64,000 nt of DNA from Allolobophora icterica. Its lineage: Eukaryota > Annelida > Clitellata > Crassiclitellata > Lumbricidae. The DNA lies in NCBI GenBank assembly GCA_963556255.1, contig OY744606.1, positions 4,359,692 through 4,423,691 of the forward strand. Reading direction: 5' to 3'. Of the stretch, positions 59,801 through 64,000 are shown piece by piece. A program made the translations under genes and the position numbers. The notes under the pieces are model-generated. The model did not search any database. It saw only the letters and a program-made list of their open reading frames with translations, and was not told where the DNA came from. Positions within the stretch are counted from its first letter, which is position 1; each line of letters begins with the position of its first letter.

Positions 59801-60368
59801 TACATAATTTTAGATCCGTTAGATCTTCATGTTAAGCACCCTTGTGAGGTTCTTAAAATGTGCTTTACAAGTAACAAGGTACATGTCTCCATACATACAT
59901 TGTGGCTTTATTCTTATTTTTCGGTTTTAACGAACAGGAGCTACTTAAATGCTCAATTAATTACATCCAGGCCCACATTAAGGGTGGGGTGCTGCACACC
60001 CGAGCCCGCAGTTTTGAGGGGCCCGCATTTTCGGAAGTACATTAAAATTTTTTATTGTGTTTGTGATTGGGCTTGTGTTCTGTTGGCTATATAGGTAATC
60101 ACAGCACCCGGGCCCACACTAGCCTTAATGCGGCCCTGATTACATCGTTGTGTTCTTTGTTGTTTTCTTGTAGGACCTGCGAGCTATTAACAACATGATT
60201 CGAATGAAAGATAATGGTTCAAACGCCGTTGCCAAGAGGCTGCCTCTGGCGGACGAGGGTGTTGCCGACTGCCCTCCCAAACGGCTGATGACGACGGCAA
60301 GCCCAAGCGGCCTTACGAAGCGACTGGAGGAGCTTATGCATGATCGACAGGCAAACGGCAGCAGCTAG
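38688..60368 (+). CDS. RBL1: Retinoblastoma-like pocket protein, p107/p130 type (24 exons, 1072 aa)
   Basis: Joined exons: 38688-38828, 41997-42133, 43143-43343, 44624-44688, 44839-44964, 45624-45784, 46630-46694, 47300-47483, 48606-48769, 49503-49584, 50038-50175, 50825-50907, 51400-51520, 52318-52413, 53042-53177, 53920-54116, 54860-55018, 55928-56104, 56736-56807, 57380-57515, 57797-57948, 58971-59033, 59539-59706, 60174-60368 (3219 nt, all phases agree). Pocket proteins bind E2F and MuvB in the nucleus and repress cell-cycle genes until CDKs phosphorylate them. Domains: N-terminal cyclin-like region (1-360), pocket A (about 361-588), spacer with cyclin-binding RRLF (656-659) and SP sites, pocket B (about 740-950) with the insert typical of p107/p130, and a C-terminal RSPARDLRAINNMI motif. 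Length and the RRLF spacer are p107-like; a single pre-duplication RBL1/RBL2 orthologue is equally possible. Intron 9 is GC-AG. Confidence 0.95.
39000..39031. repeat. Short hairpin in RBL intron 1
   Basis: ATGC-GGCCGTACA pairs with TGTACGGCC-GCAT around a CTTC loop with one mismatch. Confidence 0.6.
39362..39520. repeat. ~28-bp minisatellite in RBL intron 1
   Basis: Six copies like TAGCCCAAATGATGTCATAG plus TTTA. Confidence 0.9.
39530..40160. other. RBL intron 1, mostly unique sequence
   Basis: No clear element is seen. A stretch at 39940-40095 (AGTTCCGGACAACGGAGTGC) may be a dispersed repeat but has no second copy here. Confidence 0.35.
40163..40250 (+). repeat. Dispersed repeat family C, plus copy
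   Basis: TTAATTAGTAACTTCTATAGC, then CCAATGGCACACCAAAGTC, AGCCATAATCAGGTCAACATC. Confidence 0.65.
40251..41330. other. RBL intron 1, no feature recognised
   Basis: Unique-looking sequence without gene-like frames. Confidence 0.4.
41335..41830. repeat. ~20-28-bp minisatellite in RBL intron 1
   Basis: About twenty irregular copies of AAGGTAACATGCAAGATAAT plus GCAATG. Reverse-strand peptides across it are artefacts. Confidence 0.92.
41997..42133 (+). CDS. RBL1: RBL exon 2
   Basis: GDGLHWLACALYVSCRSSLV and MVEGNCVSLTRLLRSAKL; acceptor GTTGTGTAG, donor CTCAG|GTTCGT, phase 2. Confidence 0.95.
42330..42505. repeat. 27-bp minisatellite in RBL intron 2
   Basis: Six copies of CCAGGTGGATCCAAAAGGGA plus GGCCCATT. 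Confidence 0.92.
42560..42745 (-). repeat. SINE-B copy (partial), RBL intron 2
   Basis: CTCGGCATATGAGAGAGGGTGG, CCAGTCCTCTCCCTTGCCAG, AGCTGAGTTGGTTAAGGGG; matches 58430-58672. Confidence 0.7.
42835..42960 (-). repeat. SINE-B copy (partial), RBL intron 2
   Basis: CTCAGCCTTGGCATATGAAAG, GGTCTTCCCACCGACAGCGTG; truncated second copy. Confidence 0.65.
43143..43343 (+). CDS. RBL1: RBL exon 3
   Basis: LIEFFKKMKKWADMASLPQK and ERLERNFAVSTVTFKKFQPI; acceptor GTTTTTCTTCTAG, donor CACAA|GTGAGA, phase 2. Confidence 0.96.
43491..43720 (-). repeat. SINE-A (RBL intron 3)
   Basis: CACTGAGCAGTTGTGAGC, TCAAGGTCCCTACACAGTAAC, CAAGGCGAGCGCTCTAACC: reversed SINE-A. Confidence 0.8.
43740..43835 (-). repeat. Dispersed repeat family C, inverted copy
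   Basis: TTGACCTGATTATGGCTTGG, TTGATGCCTTGTGCATTAGAC, AAGTTACTAATTACAATT. Confidence 0.7.
43836..44600. other. RBL intron 3, no further element recognised
   Basis: A GGTACTGGTTGATATGGTAC-type short repeat at 44440-44490; otherwise unique. Confidence 0.4.
44624..44688 (+). CDS. RBL1: RBL exon 4
   Basis: RHTIAAREVFSFCWTMFVQV; acceptor CTTCTTCTTAG, donor GAAAG|GTCAGA, phase 1. Confidence 0.93.
44839..44964 (+). CDS. RBL1: RBL exon 5
   Basis: NFPAISDDLVNSYHLLLCCI, then NRRDLLNPSF; acceptor TGTTCTCTAG, donor TTCAG|GTTTGC. Confidence 0.96.
45215..45370 (+). repeat. SINE-B copy, RBL intron 5
   Basis: TTATGAGGGAGAGCTGACC, CATATGCTGAGGCCAAGAAAA, TCGCTGCCACTTCATGCCC. Confidence 0.6.
45624..45784 (+). 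CDS. RBL1: RBL exon 6
   Basis: AEVPCIIKTLCEEHQGLHLE, AKGIKEHWWKPYIRKLFDKK; acceptor TTTCTTTCTTCAG, donor AAAAAG|GTGGAT, phase 0. Confidence 0.96.
45785..46629. other. RBL intron 6
   Basis: No mobile element was identified; the open frames of ~90 codons here show no homology I recognise. Confidence 0.45.
46630..46694 (+). CDS. RBL1: RBL exon 7
   Basis: MLVGKTENLMGVLELTSFEK; acceptor TTCAATTGCAG, donor AACAA|GTAAGT, phase 2. Confidence 0.92.
46695..47299. other. RBL intron 7
   Basis: Short TCTGTCTG runs (46800-46905) and a GGTACTTGG-type repeat (47135-47175). Confidence 0.5.
47300..47483 (+). CDS. RBL1: RBL exon 8
   Basis: YDEYVLNGGDFDERVFLGDD, ANEEIGTPAKN; acceptor TAATTTTGCAG, donor AACGAG|GTAAGG. 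Confidence 0.96.
47543..47945. mobile_element. hAT-type MITE, 8-bp duplication AGTCGTTG (RBL intron 8)
   Basis: Ends TAGAGGTGTACCGAT and ATCGGTACAGCTCTA are inverted repeats; perfect flanks AGTCGTTG at 47535-47542 and 47946-47953. The interior has CCGATTATG/GCCGATA repeats. Starts only 59 bp after exon 8. Confidence 0.88.
48075..48240. repeat. TTATTA/GACTAT microsatellite (RBL intron 8)
   Basis: Irregular TATTATTATGACTATTATTA runs. Confidence 0.8.
48340..48440. repeat. TCAGTGGTCA short tandem repeat (RBL intron 8)
   Basis: ATATCAGTGGTCATTTTCAA-like units in irregular series. Confidence 0.7.
48606..48769 (+). CDS. RBL1: RBL exon 9 (GC donor)
   Basis: PATPLTNRRYLTEKEGMVTP and STATQSVSRLQTLLSGRKTC open pocket A. 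The exon ends GCTTTAG and the intron starts GCAAGA; joining to exon 10 gives ECFS|KCSRNP as in p107. No GT nearby keeps the frame. Confidence 0.92.
49245..49315 (+). repeat. M70 mini-palindrome (RBL intron 9)
   Basis: TTTAACACTTTAACAGTGAGC ... CGCTCATCGTTAAAGAGTTAA. Confidence 0.8.
49503..49584 (+). CDS. RBL1: RBL exon 10
   Basis: KCSRNPKDGIVQRVVEMGKT then FCEKYAQ; acceptor TTGAATTCTAG, donor GCACAG|GTAACT. Confidence 0.94.
49575..49812 (+). repeat. Minisatellite made of copies of the exon 10 donor
   Basis: A ~27-30-bp unit (TATGCACAGGTAACTTTAAT plus TGTCTTA) repeats about eight times starting from the real donor; seven of the copies keep CAG|GT. The first unit has an in-frame TAG, so any downstream donor would truncate the protein. 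Confidence 0.92.
49890..49985. repeat. 25-bp minisatellite (RBL intron 10)
   Basis: Three to four copies of GGCACCTTGAAGTATTTCTC plus GTGCT. Confidence 0.88.
50038..50175 (+). CDS. RBL1: RBL exon 11
   Basis: SVVDFAKRRLQLAESLYYKA; acceptor TTTTGTTGTTAG, donor TTCCTT|GTAAGG. Confidence 0.94.
50176..50824. other. RBL intron 11, unique AT-rich
   Basis: No element was recognised. Confidence 0.5.
50825..50907 (+). CDS. RBL1: RBL exon 12
   Basis: SLLEQDIFHRSLFAICLEIV; acceptor TTGATTTGTAG, donor CAGAG|GTTAGA, phase 2. Confidence 0.95.
51400..51520 (+). CDS. RBL1: RBL exon 13
   Basis: VFPWIIDVFEIPAYYFYKVI, EVLIRAEEGLSRDIVKHLNH; acceptor TGACGGTTGTAG, donor AATCAT|GTGAGT. Confidence 0.96.
52040..52215 (-). 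repeat. SINE-A (RBL intron 13)
   Basis: AATTTATTAAGAGCCACTGTC tail, TTAGCAGTTGTGAGTGAAGG, ATCACTACACAGTAACTG. Confidence 0.8.
52318..52413 (+). CDS. RBL1: RBL exon 14
   Basis: VEETTLESLVWRSDSPVWEA; end of pocket A; acceptor TGTCTTGCAG, donor GAGGAG|GTCAGT. Confidence 0.95.
52439..52618. repeat. 46-bp minisatellite just after RBL exon 14
   Basis: Four near-identical units start at 52439, 52485, 52531 and 52577 (GCTTAGCTTTTGAGGTCATG ...). Confidence 0.95.
52874..52984. repeat. Inverted repeat, ~39-bp arms (RBL intron 14)
   Basis: GATTGATTCAGTGTTGATTG then GAATA mirrors TATTC then CAATCAACATTGAATCAATC. Confidence 0.75.
53042..53177 (+). CDS. RBL1: RBL exon 15
   Basis: Spacer: LVSPPLVHPAVRRVATTDAI; acceptor GCATTCCTAG, donor CAAG|GTGGAA, phase 1. 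Confidence 0.92.
53251..53420 (-). repeat. SINE-A (RBL intron 15), best-preserved copy
   Basis: GGCGCTGAGCAGTTGTGAGC, GGTCCCTACACAGTAG, GAGGCTTGAACCCCTACTC, AGGCAAGCGCTGTAACCAC. Confidence 0.85.
53641..53709 (+). repeat. M70 mini-palindrome (RBL intron 15)
   Basis: TTAATACTTTGACGACAAGC ... TGTTGTTGTTAAAGTGGTAA. Confidence 0.75.
53920..54116 (+). CDS. RBL1: RBL exon 16
   Basis: Spacer with cyclin-binding KRRLF (residues 655-659) after RFSSPVTA; acceptor ACATATTTCAG, donor CGCCAG|GTAAGT. Confidence 0.94.
54143..54310 (+). repeat. SINE-A variant (RBL intron 16)
   Basis: TGGTGTAGCGGTATGTTCTG head, GTCGCAGGTTCGAATCTACC B-box, AATACAGTTGTATTGTATTG tail; starts 27 bp after exon 16. Confidence 0.85.
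54485..54553 (-). repeat. M70 mini-palindrome, inverted (RBL intron 16)
   Basis: TTTAACACTAACTATGAGAG ... GCAGCTCGTTGTTAAAGTGT. Confidence 0.8.
54570..54780. repeat. GATT-rich simple repeat (RBL intron 16)
   Basis: Irregular TTGATTGATTGATT runs. Confidence 0.85.
54860..55018 (+). CDS. RBL1: RBL exon 17
   Basis: SPLKRKLEE spacer end, then KPKRTGSLALFFRK opening pocket B; acceptor CTGCTTTCAG, donor CGAAAG|GTAATA. Confidence 0.95.
55040..55920. other. RBL intron 17
   Basis: Simple TTATTA runs (55120-55290), a SINE-A tail fragment (about 55280-55315) and otherwise unassigned sequence. Confidence 0.45.
55928..56104 (+). CDS. RBL1: RBL exon 18
   Basis: VYHLASVRLRDLCDRLEIDS, KIWTCFEHSLINHIDLMQDR, HLDQMIMCAVYVICK: pocket B core that forms the LxCxE-binding groove in family members. 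Confidence 0.97.
56277..56695. mobile_element. hAT-type MITE, same family as 47543 (RBL intron 18)
   Basis: Ends TAGAGCTGTACTAAATA and TATTTGGTACAACTA; flanks CAGATTAT and CAGATTAA (7 of 8). Ends 40 bp before exon 19. Confidence 0.8.
56736..56807 (+). CDS. RBL1: RBL exon 19
   Basis: VTEKDRSFQDIMKCYRLQPQ; acceptor GTGTTCAG, donor AGTCAT|GTCAGT. Confidence 0.95.
56905..57115 (-). mobile_element. LINE 3'-end remnant (RBL intron 19)
   Basis: On the minus strand: RSCAFRVAAQGMELPTNA, stop, CSNSFTSFKKCLKTLHL, matching the conserved LINE protein end with one stop. Confidence 0.65.
57380..57515 (+). CDS. RBL1: RBL exon 20
   Basis: VYRSVLLGSRQRYESGGSSS: start of the pocket-B insert; acceptor CTTTCCACAG, donor AAACA|GTAAGT, phase 1. 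Confidence 0.92.
57797..57948 (+). CDS. RBL1: RBL exon 21
   Basis: Insert end then EDRGDLIKFYNT; acceptor ATTGTTTCAG, donor AACACG|GTGAGA. Confidence 0.93.
58137..58315 (-). repeat. SINE-A (RBL intron 21)
   Basis: GCATTTATTAAACACCACTA tail, GCAGTTGCAAGTGAAGGAC, AAGGCGAGCACTCTAACC. Confidence 0.8.
58430..58672 (-). repeat. SINE-B, fullest copy (RBL intron 21)
   Basis: Read on the minus strand: TAGTGATTAGCGTGCTGGAC (A-box), GGTCGGGGTTCAAATCCCC (B-box), GATTTCTGCTCCACCTGCAC, then GAGGGAGAGGACAGGTCAAC. Confidence 0.85.
58971..59033 (+). CDS. RBL1: RBL exon 22
   Basis: IYVNQIKNYALKFSTQNVKD; end of pocket B; acceptor CTGTTTTCAG, donor GACGGG|GTAAGA. Confidence 0.93.
59539..59706 (+). CDS. RBL1: RBL exon 23
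   Basis: LSPLPVVRSHCSSPRKISSN, HSLYVSPHKAGTPLVTPQSG, LLYCFNRSPAR; several SP/TP sites; acceptor TTGCTTTGTAG, donor GCCAGG|GTTAGT. Confidence 0.95.
59968..60138. mobile_element. hAT-type MITE, 8-bp duplication ATTACATC (RBL intron 23)
   Basis: Ends CAGGCCCACATTAAGG and CCTTAATGCGGCCCTG; perfect flanks ATTACATC at 59960-59967 and 60139-60146. Ends 35 bp before exon 24. Confidence 0.88.
60174..60368 (+). CDS. RBL1: RBL exon 24 (last)
   Basis: DLRAINNMIRMKDNG, the conserved C-terminal motif, then a variable tail ending at TAG 60366-60368. Confidence 0.95.
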   Translation, partial: DLRAINNMIRMKDNGSNAVAKRLPLADEGVADCPPKRLMTTASPSGLTKRLEELMHDRQANGSS

Positions 60369-60485
60369 AGAACTCTTGAGGCAGCTGACTCTGGGTGGCG
60401 ATATTACAACGCCTCCGTATGACAGATTTTTAAGCTAAATCGAAGATTTCTTGTGTGTTAATAAATTTCTCCTTGGGGTAGGTCT
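60369..60485 (+). other. RBL1: RBL 3' UTR with polyA signal
   Basis: AATAAA at 60460-60465 gives a short 3' UTR; cleavage ~20 bp later is inferred. Confidence 0.65.
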
Positions 60486-60609
60486 TAGTTCAGCTGTTTA
60501 AAGCGTGCCGTTAAACATGAATTTCTTTATTATGCAGTCTGTAATGTCAATTTCAAGTTAACTCAGCTTCAGTCATGACCTTGTGTAAACTCAAGCTTGT
60601 TCCAAGGTT

Positions 60610-60705
60610 TGAGTGCGTGGGCTGAGTGGTTAATATGTCGCCTGTTTTGCTTCAGCAGCTCGGGTTCAAATCCGCCTTGTGAAATCAACATGGCGCATTT
60701 GTCAA
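60610..60705 (+). repeat. SINE-B head fragment
   Basis: GTGCGTGGGCTGAGTGGTTAA and CTCGGGTTCAAATCCGCC give A- and B-box-like text without the rest of the body. Confidence 0.55.
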
Positions 60706-62620
60706 ACTGTTTAATCTCAGATGCCCTCGTCTTAAAGATGCCTCCTTAAATCGAAACACACGTAAACTTGTCATGATACAGTTCGTGATACGGCGGCTTG
60801 CACTGGCAGCTATATGATAAGTTTTGAGTAAACCTTTACACGGGGAAGTTCTGTAGAAAGCGTATATTAAATTACCCCTTAATCATTTGACTCTGATTTA
60901 AGTTGCTTTGTGCTTTTGTTCGACTGACTGACGATGGTACTTGATTTTCTTAACATGTTGATAATTTTAATCATGTGATTAACAAAATCGTTTATATGAT
61001 GTTTGATTAACAGTTATGTGTATTGTTTCCATTAAACTCGGCTTTTTCTGCTTGGCTTTATGATAAGTTGGATTAGCGTTGGTCTTAGCAGGAAATCCCG
61101 TGTGGGGAAATAAACATTCAGGTATGAAATTTGTGAATTTGAATGTCGTAGGAAAGATCAGCGTGCTAAAATCGTAACTACTGTCCCCGTTGGAGCTACC
61201 GTTGAAGTAGGAAGATATCATGCTGGTTGGATTTTAGCATACCAGAGCTAGCCTACTGAAAAAGTTGTGAGGCGATATCTAGACCTCCGATTTAGATGTA
61301 CTGACTTTTATATGCATGCAGTAAGTGCTTTACATGAATGAATCTGGTTTTGTCTGTAGTGCTGAAAAATTTTCTGATTGCAAAGCCTGGTCATCCATTA
61401 AGAATCTGGTGCAGCATGGCTTTCATGCTGGAAATATCTCTGGGTGCTATATAAGTGAATGCAATATCACAGTGACCTACATGTTGTGATAACTAAAATA
61501 TGCTGTAATTTGATAATGCCTTCCTTACAAAGTTCAGAAGTGCGCGGTGAAGCCAGGGAATGGAAAAGAATAAGGAACATAATCAGACTGAAACAGGCAA
61601 GTTTTCAGTTAAGAGCAAAAGGTACTCCCCTAGGTTAGCACAGAATTTAGATTAGGGTTTATTTCTGGTTGGCAGTAGTGGGAAGGCCTGTGGGTTGGAG
61701 AACAGAGTGTAGAGAAGTTGTATCCTCGATGGGGATACTCTGAATCAAATATGATGGGGTAGCCCCTCCCTTAAAAATCACACCCTCTGATGTCTGCTGT
61801 TAAACATTAATGTGGCTTGGTGAACTTGTACTATGCATTAATCTGTTGAAGTACTAATAATTATGTGCTGTTAATGTGAGCTTGTACTAGACAGTGTAGA
61901 GTTCTGGGTTGCATGCTTCAGTTTTGTCCACAGAAACCGTTCCCAACATTGGCATCCTATGTTGAACATATGAGGAGAATATGACAGTGATCCCATACGT
62001 ACTTCATATGCCCTACGTATGGCGGTTATGCGAGGCATGACGAGGCCAGATGTTATTCTCACCGTATGGGTTTCAGCATATGACGTTGTGGTTATTTCTT
62101 CATGTCTTTTGTGCACATTTTTCATTATGTTGTGTGTATGTGGCTAATTTTTTGATTGGTGACGGGTTTTCAATCACTAATTGATTGCTTTTTGCTTGTT
62201 AATGTGTTTTACTGAGAGCTTTGATGTGGATCGATTTTTTCAATCAAGCATAGAACGTTTTTGGTTAACGTTGGACCGTTTGTTTTAAATCGCGTATAAA
62301 ACTTTTATTGAAAGGTGGAAGTTTTTAAATCATGGATGGAACGGGATTGTTGATTGGTTTCGATTAACGGTGGAGTGCATTGTGTTCTTCAATCAGTTGT
62401 TACAGTGTTTGTTGGCAAAATTTCTTTCCTGCGATCAGGAATAGATTCTCGTTCATTTCTGTTCCAGCGTTTTGCGACGTTTTTAGCCTTTAATCAAGTT
62501 TTACTGATTCATTAACTAATAAGTTTCAGACTGTTTGTTGATGTGGAATTACAGAATTGGCCAAATGTTACTTACAACTGAATTCGCGGTTAAGGGTGGA
62601 ACTTCGATTATGGTGAGCAA
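60706..62620. other. Intergenic, no gene recognised
   Basis: AT-rich sequence with short frames only. CCTTACAAAGTTCAGAAG near 61524 resembles the SINE-A tail. Confidence 0.4.
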
Positions 62621-62621
62621 T

Positions 62622-62790
62622 CTGGCACAGAGCGCTCACCTTGTAACGTGGAGAGTACAGGTTAGAGCCGCCTCTGAGATAGTTACTGTTAAAGGACCTT
62701 GAGCAAGTCCTTCACTCGCAATTGCTCAGTCTATAGATTGATGCGTGACCAGTAGATGGTAATGCTTAATAAATGCGTAGTAATAACAAT
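62622..62790 (+). repeat. SINE-A (plus strand)
   Basis: AGCGCTCACCTTGTAACGTG, then TAAAGGACCTTGAGCAAGTC, CAATTGCTCAGTCTATAG, tail TGCTTAATAAATGCGTAG. Confidence 0.8.
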
Positions 62791-64000
62791 GTAATTTGTT
62801 GTCACTGTAGTACGGTTACATTTACTGGTTTAAAAAATATTAGTACTACTCTACTATCTACGTAATGGTTAATGCTGTATTATATATTCGTGTACAGAAA
62901 TATACAGTGTGTACACTGGTTATGTAATATGCGTACTCGTATGCATAAAGTAAGTGTAATTTACCGTAATCAGTTGTACTGCGTATTAAATGTGCTGCGT
63001 TTACACCAGTCCATCATGTACAATACGAAGTGTGTAGTAAATAGTGTAAGCATTACTGTAGCATGCTTTTTGCCATTTCTGTGTAATGCGTGCTGTGGTT
63101 GGATTGTTTCGAATGTTACCGCACCTGTAGTTTTAGCCGCCGCAAGAGAATGGATGAATACTATGCAGAGCGATTGTTGTTACTCTGGTCTTTGTATTTC
63201 GCGTGTTTTAAGCGGTTTGTTAAATTTAACAAAATGAAATATTTTAAATTGATAAAATATCAATTGTTATCTGTTAGTTTGTTAGAGCTGACGATTGTAA
63301 TAAATAAAATGATGAAATAATGCTCTCGTAATCGAGTTTTGCGATGTCCACCATTATTTTTTCGTATGAGGAGGTTCCATTTAACGACGCCTCTTCATAA
63401 GTAATGATGGCTGTGACAGTAATGTCAGTAACTTCTAAATGGGAACTTCGTTAGCAGTTCCTTTAAGTGGCAATAGGTGTCGCCTCTGACCAGCTCTTTT
63501 CAGAGCTCTCTGTTAGATGGCTCTGGCAGTGGCTTCACTAGGAGGGTGCAGGGAGTGTGAGCCGCACCGGGTGACACCTTCAGAGGGAGTGACACAAAAG
63601 TGATTGTCTAAAAGGTTTTTGTGCAGAGCTTCAGCAGAAATTTATTATTTTTAAATTAACAATAACAGGTAACAACAAAAACATTTTTCGTAAGCCCAGC
63701 TTACATGTACTGCTGAAACTCTACACAGGAATTACGATTTATGAGTAACAATAGTAGGAAAAATTACTAAGGATGCTGCATGGTCTGGTAAGGGACTAAG
63801 GGAGGAGGTTCCTCCATCATCACTGCAACCCGTCCCCCATCCTCAGGACCGTCTATCTATCCCCCCCGGGCTTTCCACTCAAAACTGAAGTCTCACCATT
63901 TTAAGTACTCCTATCCAGACTCATCTGATCCTCGCCTTCCAGTTCTTCCTCTGGACTACTCTTTGGAAACTGCTCTGATTCGACGCAGTGCTCGTGAATA
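62791..64000. other. Intergenic end of window
   Basis: No gene is recognised. GGCTTCACTAGGAGGGTGC at 63531-63549 with CGCACCGGGTGACACC at 63564 looks like one end of a hAT-type repeat; the other end was not found. Confidence 0.35.

Noticed and set aside
38688..60368. RB1 rather than RBL
   Set aside because: The RRLF spacer motif, the insert within pocket B and exon-by-exon similarity favour p107/p130.

Overview
The window is nuclear DNA from an animal, most likely a marine invertebrate (a deuterostome or a lophotrochozoan; the sequence does not settle which). The evidence is two long spliced genes with GT-AG introns, many tRNA-derived SINEs, hAT-like MITEs with 8-bp target duplications, LINE remnants, and heavy microsatellite and minisatellite content. 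I see no bacterial operon, CRISPR array, virus or toxin gene.

Layout. 1-3.5 kb: simple and tandem repeats, including a ~1.4 kb long palindrome that looks like a fold-back transposon (968-2384). 3.5-10.6 kb: decayed or orphan coding-like fragments, mostly minus strand, plus AT-rich DNA and a 5S-like fragment. 10.2-15.4 kb: an odd minus-strand locus with a 604-codon uninterrupted orphan ORF (13444-15258). It is flanked by a 60-bp minisatellite and a 156-bp satellite whose units each carry near-consensus splice sites, a spliced-looking exon and a 310-bp TG tract. 15.6-18.5 kb: microsatellites around a 5'-truncated non-LTR retrotransposon with an intact reverse transcriptase core and a restriction-like endonuclease, sitting between two (AAT)n blocks as R4/Dong-type elements do. 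18.5-24.3 kb: intergenic DNA dense in SINEs, MITEs (one nested in a SINE with its target duplication) and the word TAGGCCTA.

24.8-34.1 kb (+): a complete 12-exon ST13/Hip gene (Hsp70-interacting co-chaperone, 406 aa). 38.7-60.4 kb (+): a complete 24-exon retinoblastoma-like pocket protein gene of the p107/p130 (RBL) type (1072 aa). I resolved every exon boundary in both genes; all phases agree and the frame stays open end to end. Each gene has one GC-AG intron (ST13 intron 5, RBL intron 9). The RBL promoter carries an E2F-type site beside a CCAAT box. The introns hold SINEs, MITEs, a recurring ~70-bp mini-palindrome and minisatellites that often touch splice sites.

The two recognised genes work in different processes (chaperone cycling; cell-cycle transcription repression) and are only neighbours. 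The least explained parts of the window are the 10.2-15.4 kb locus and the repeat arrays that contain splice signals.
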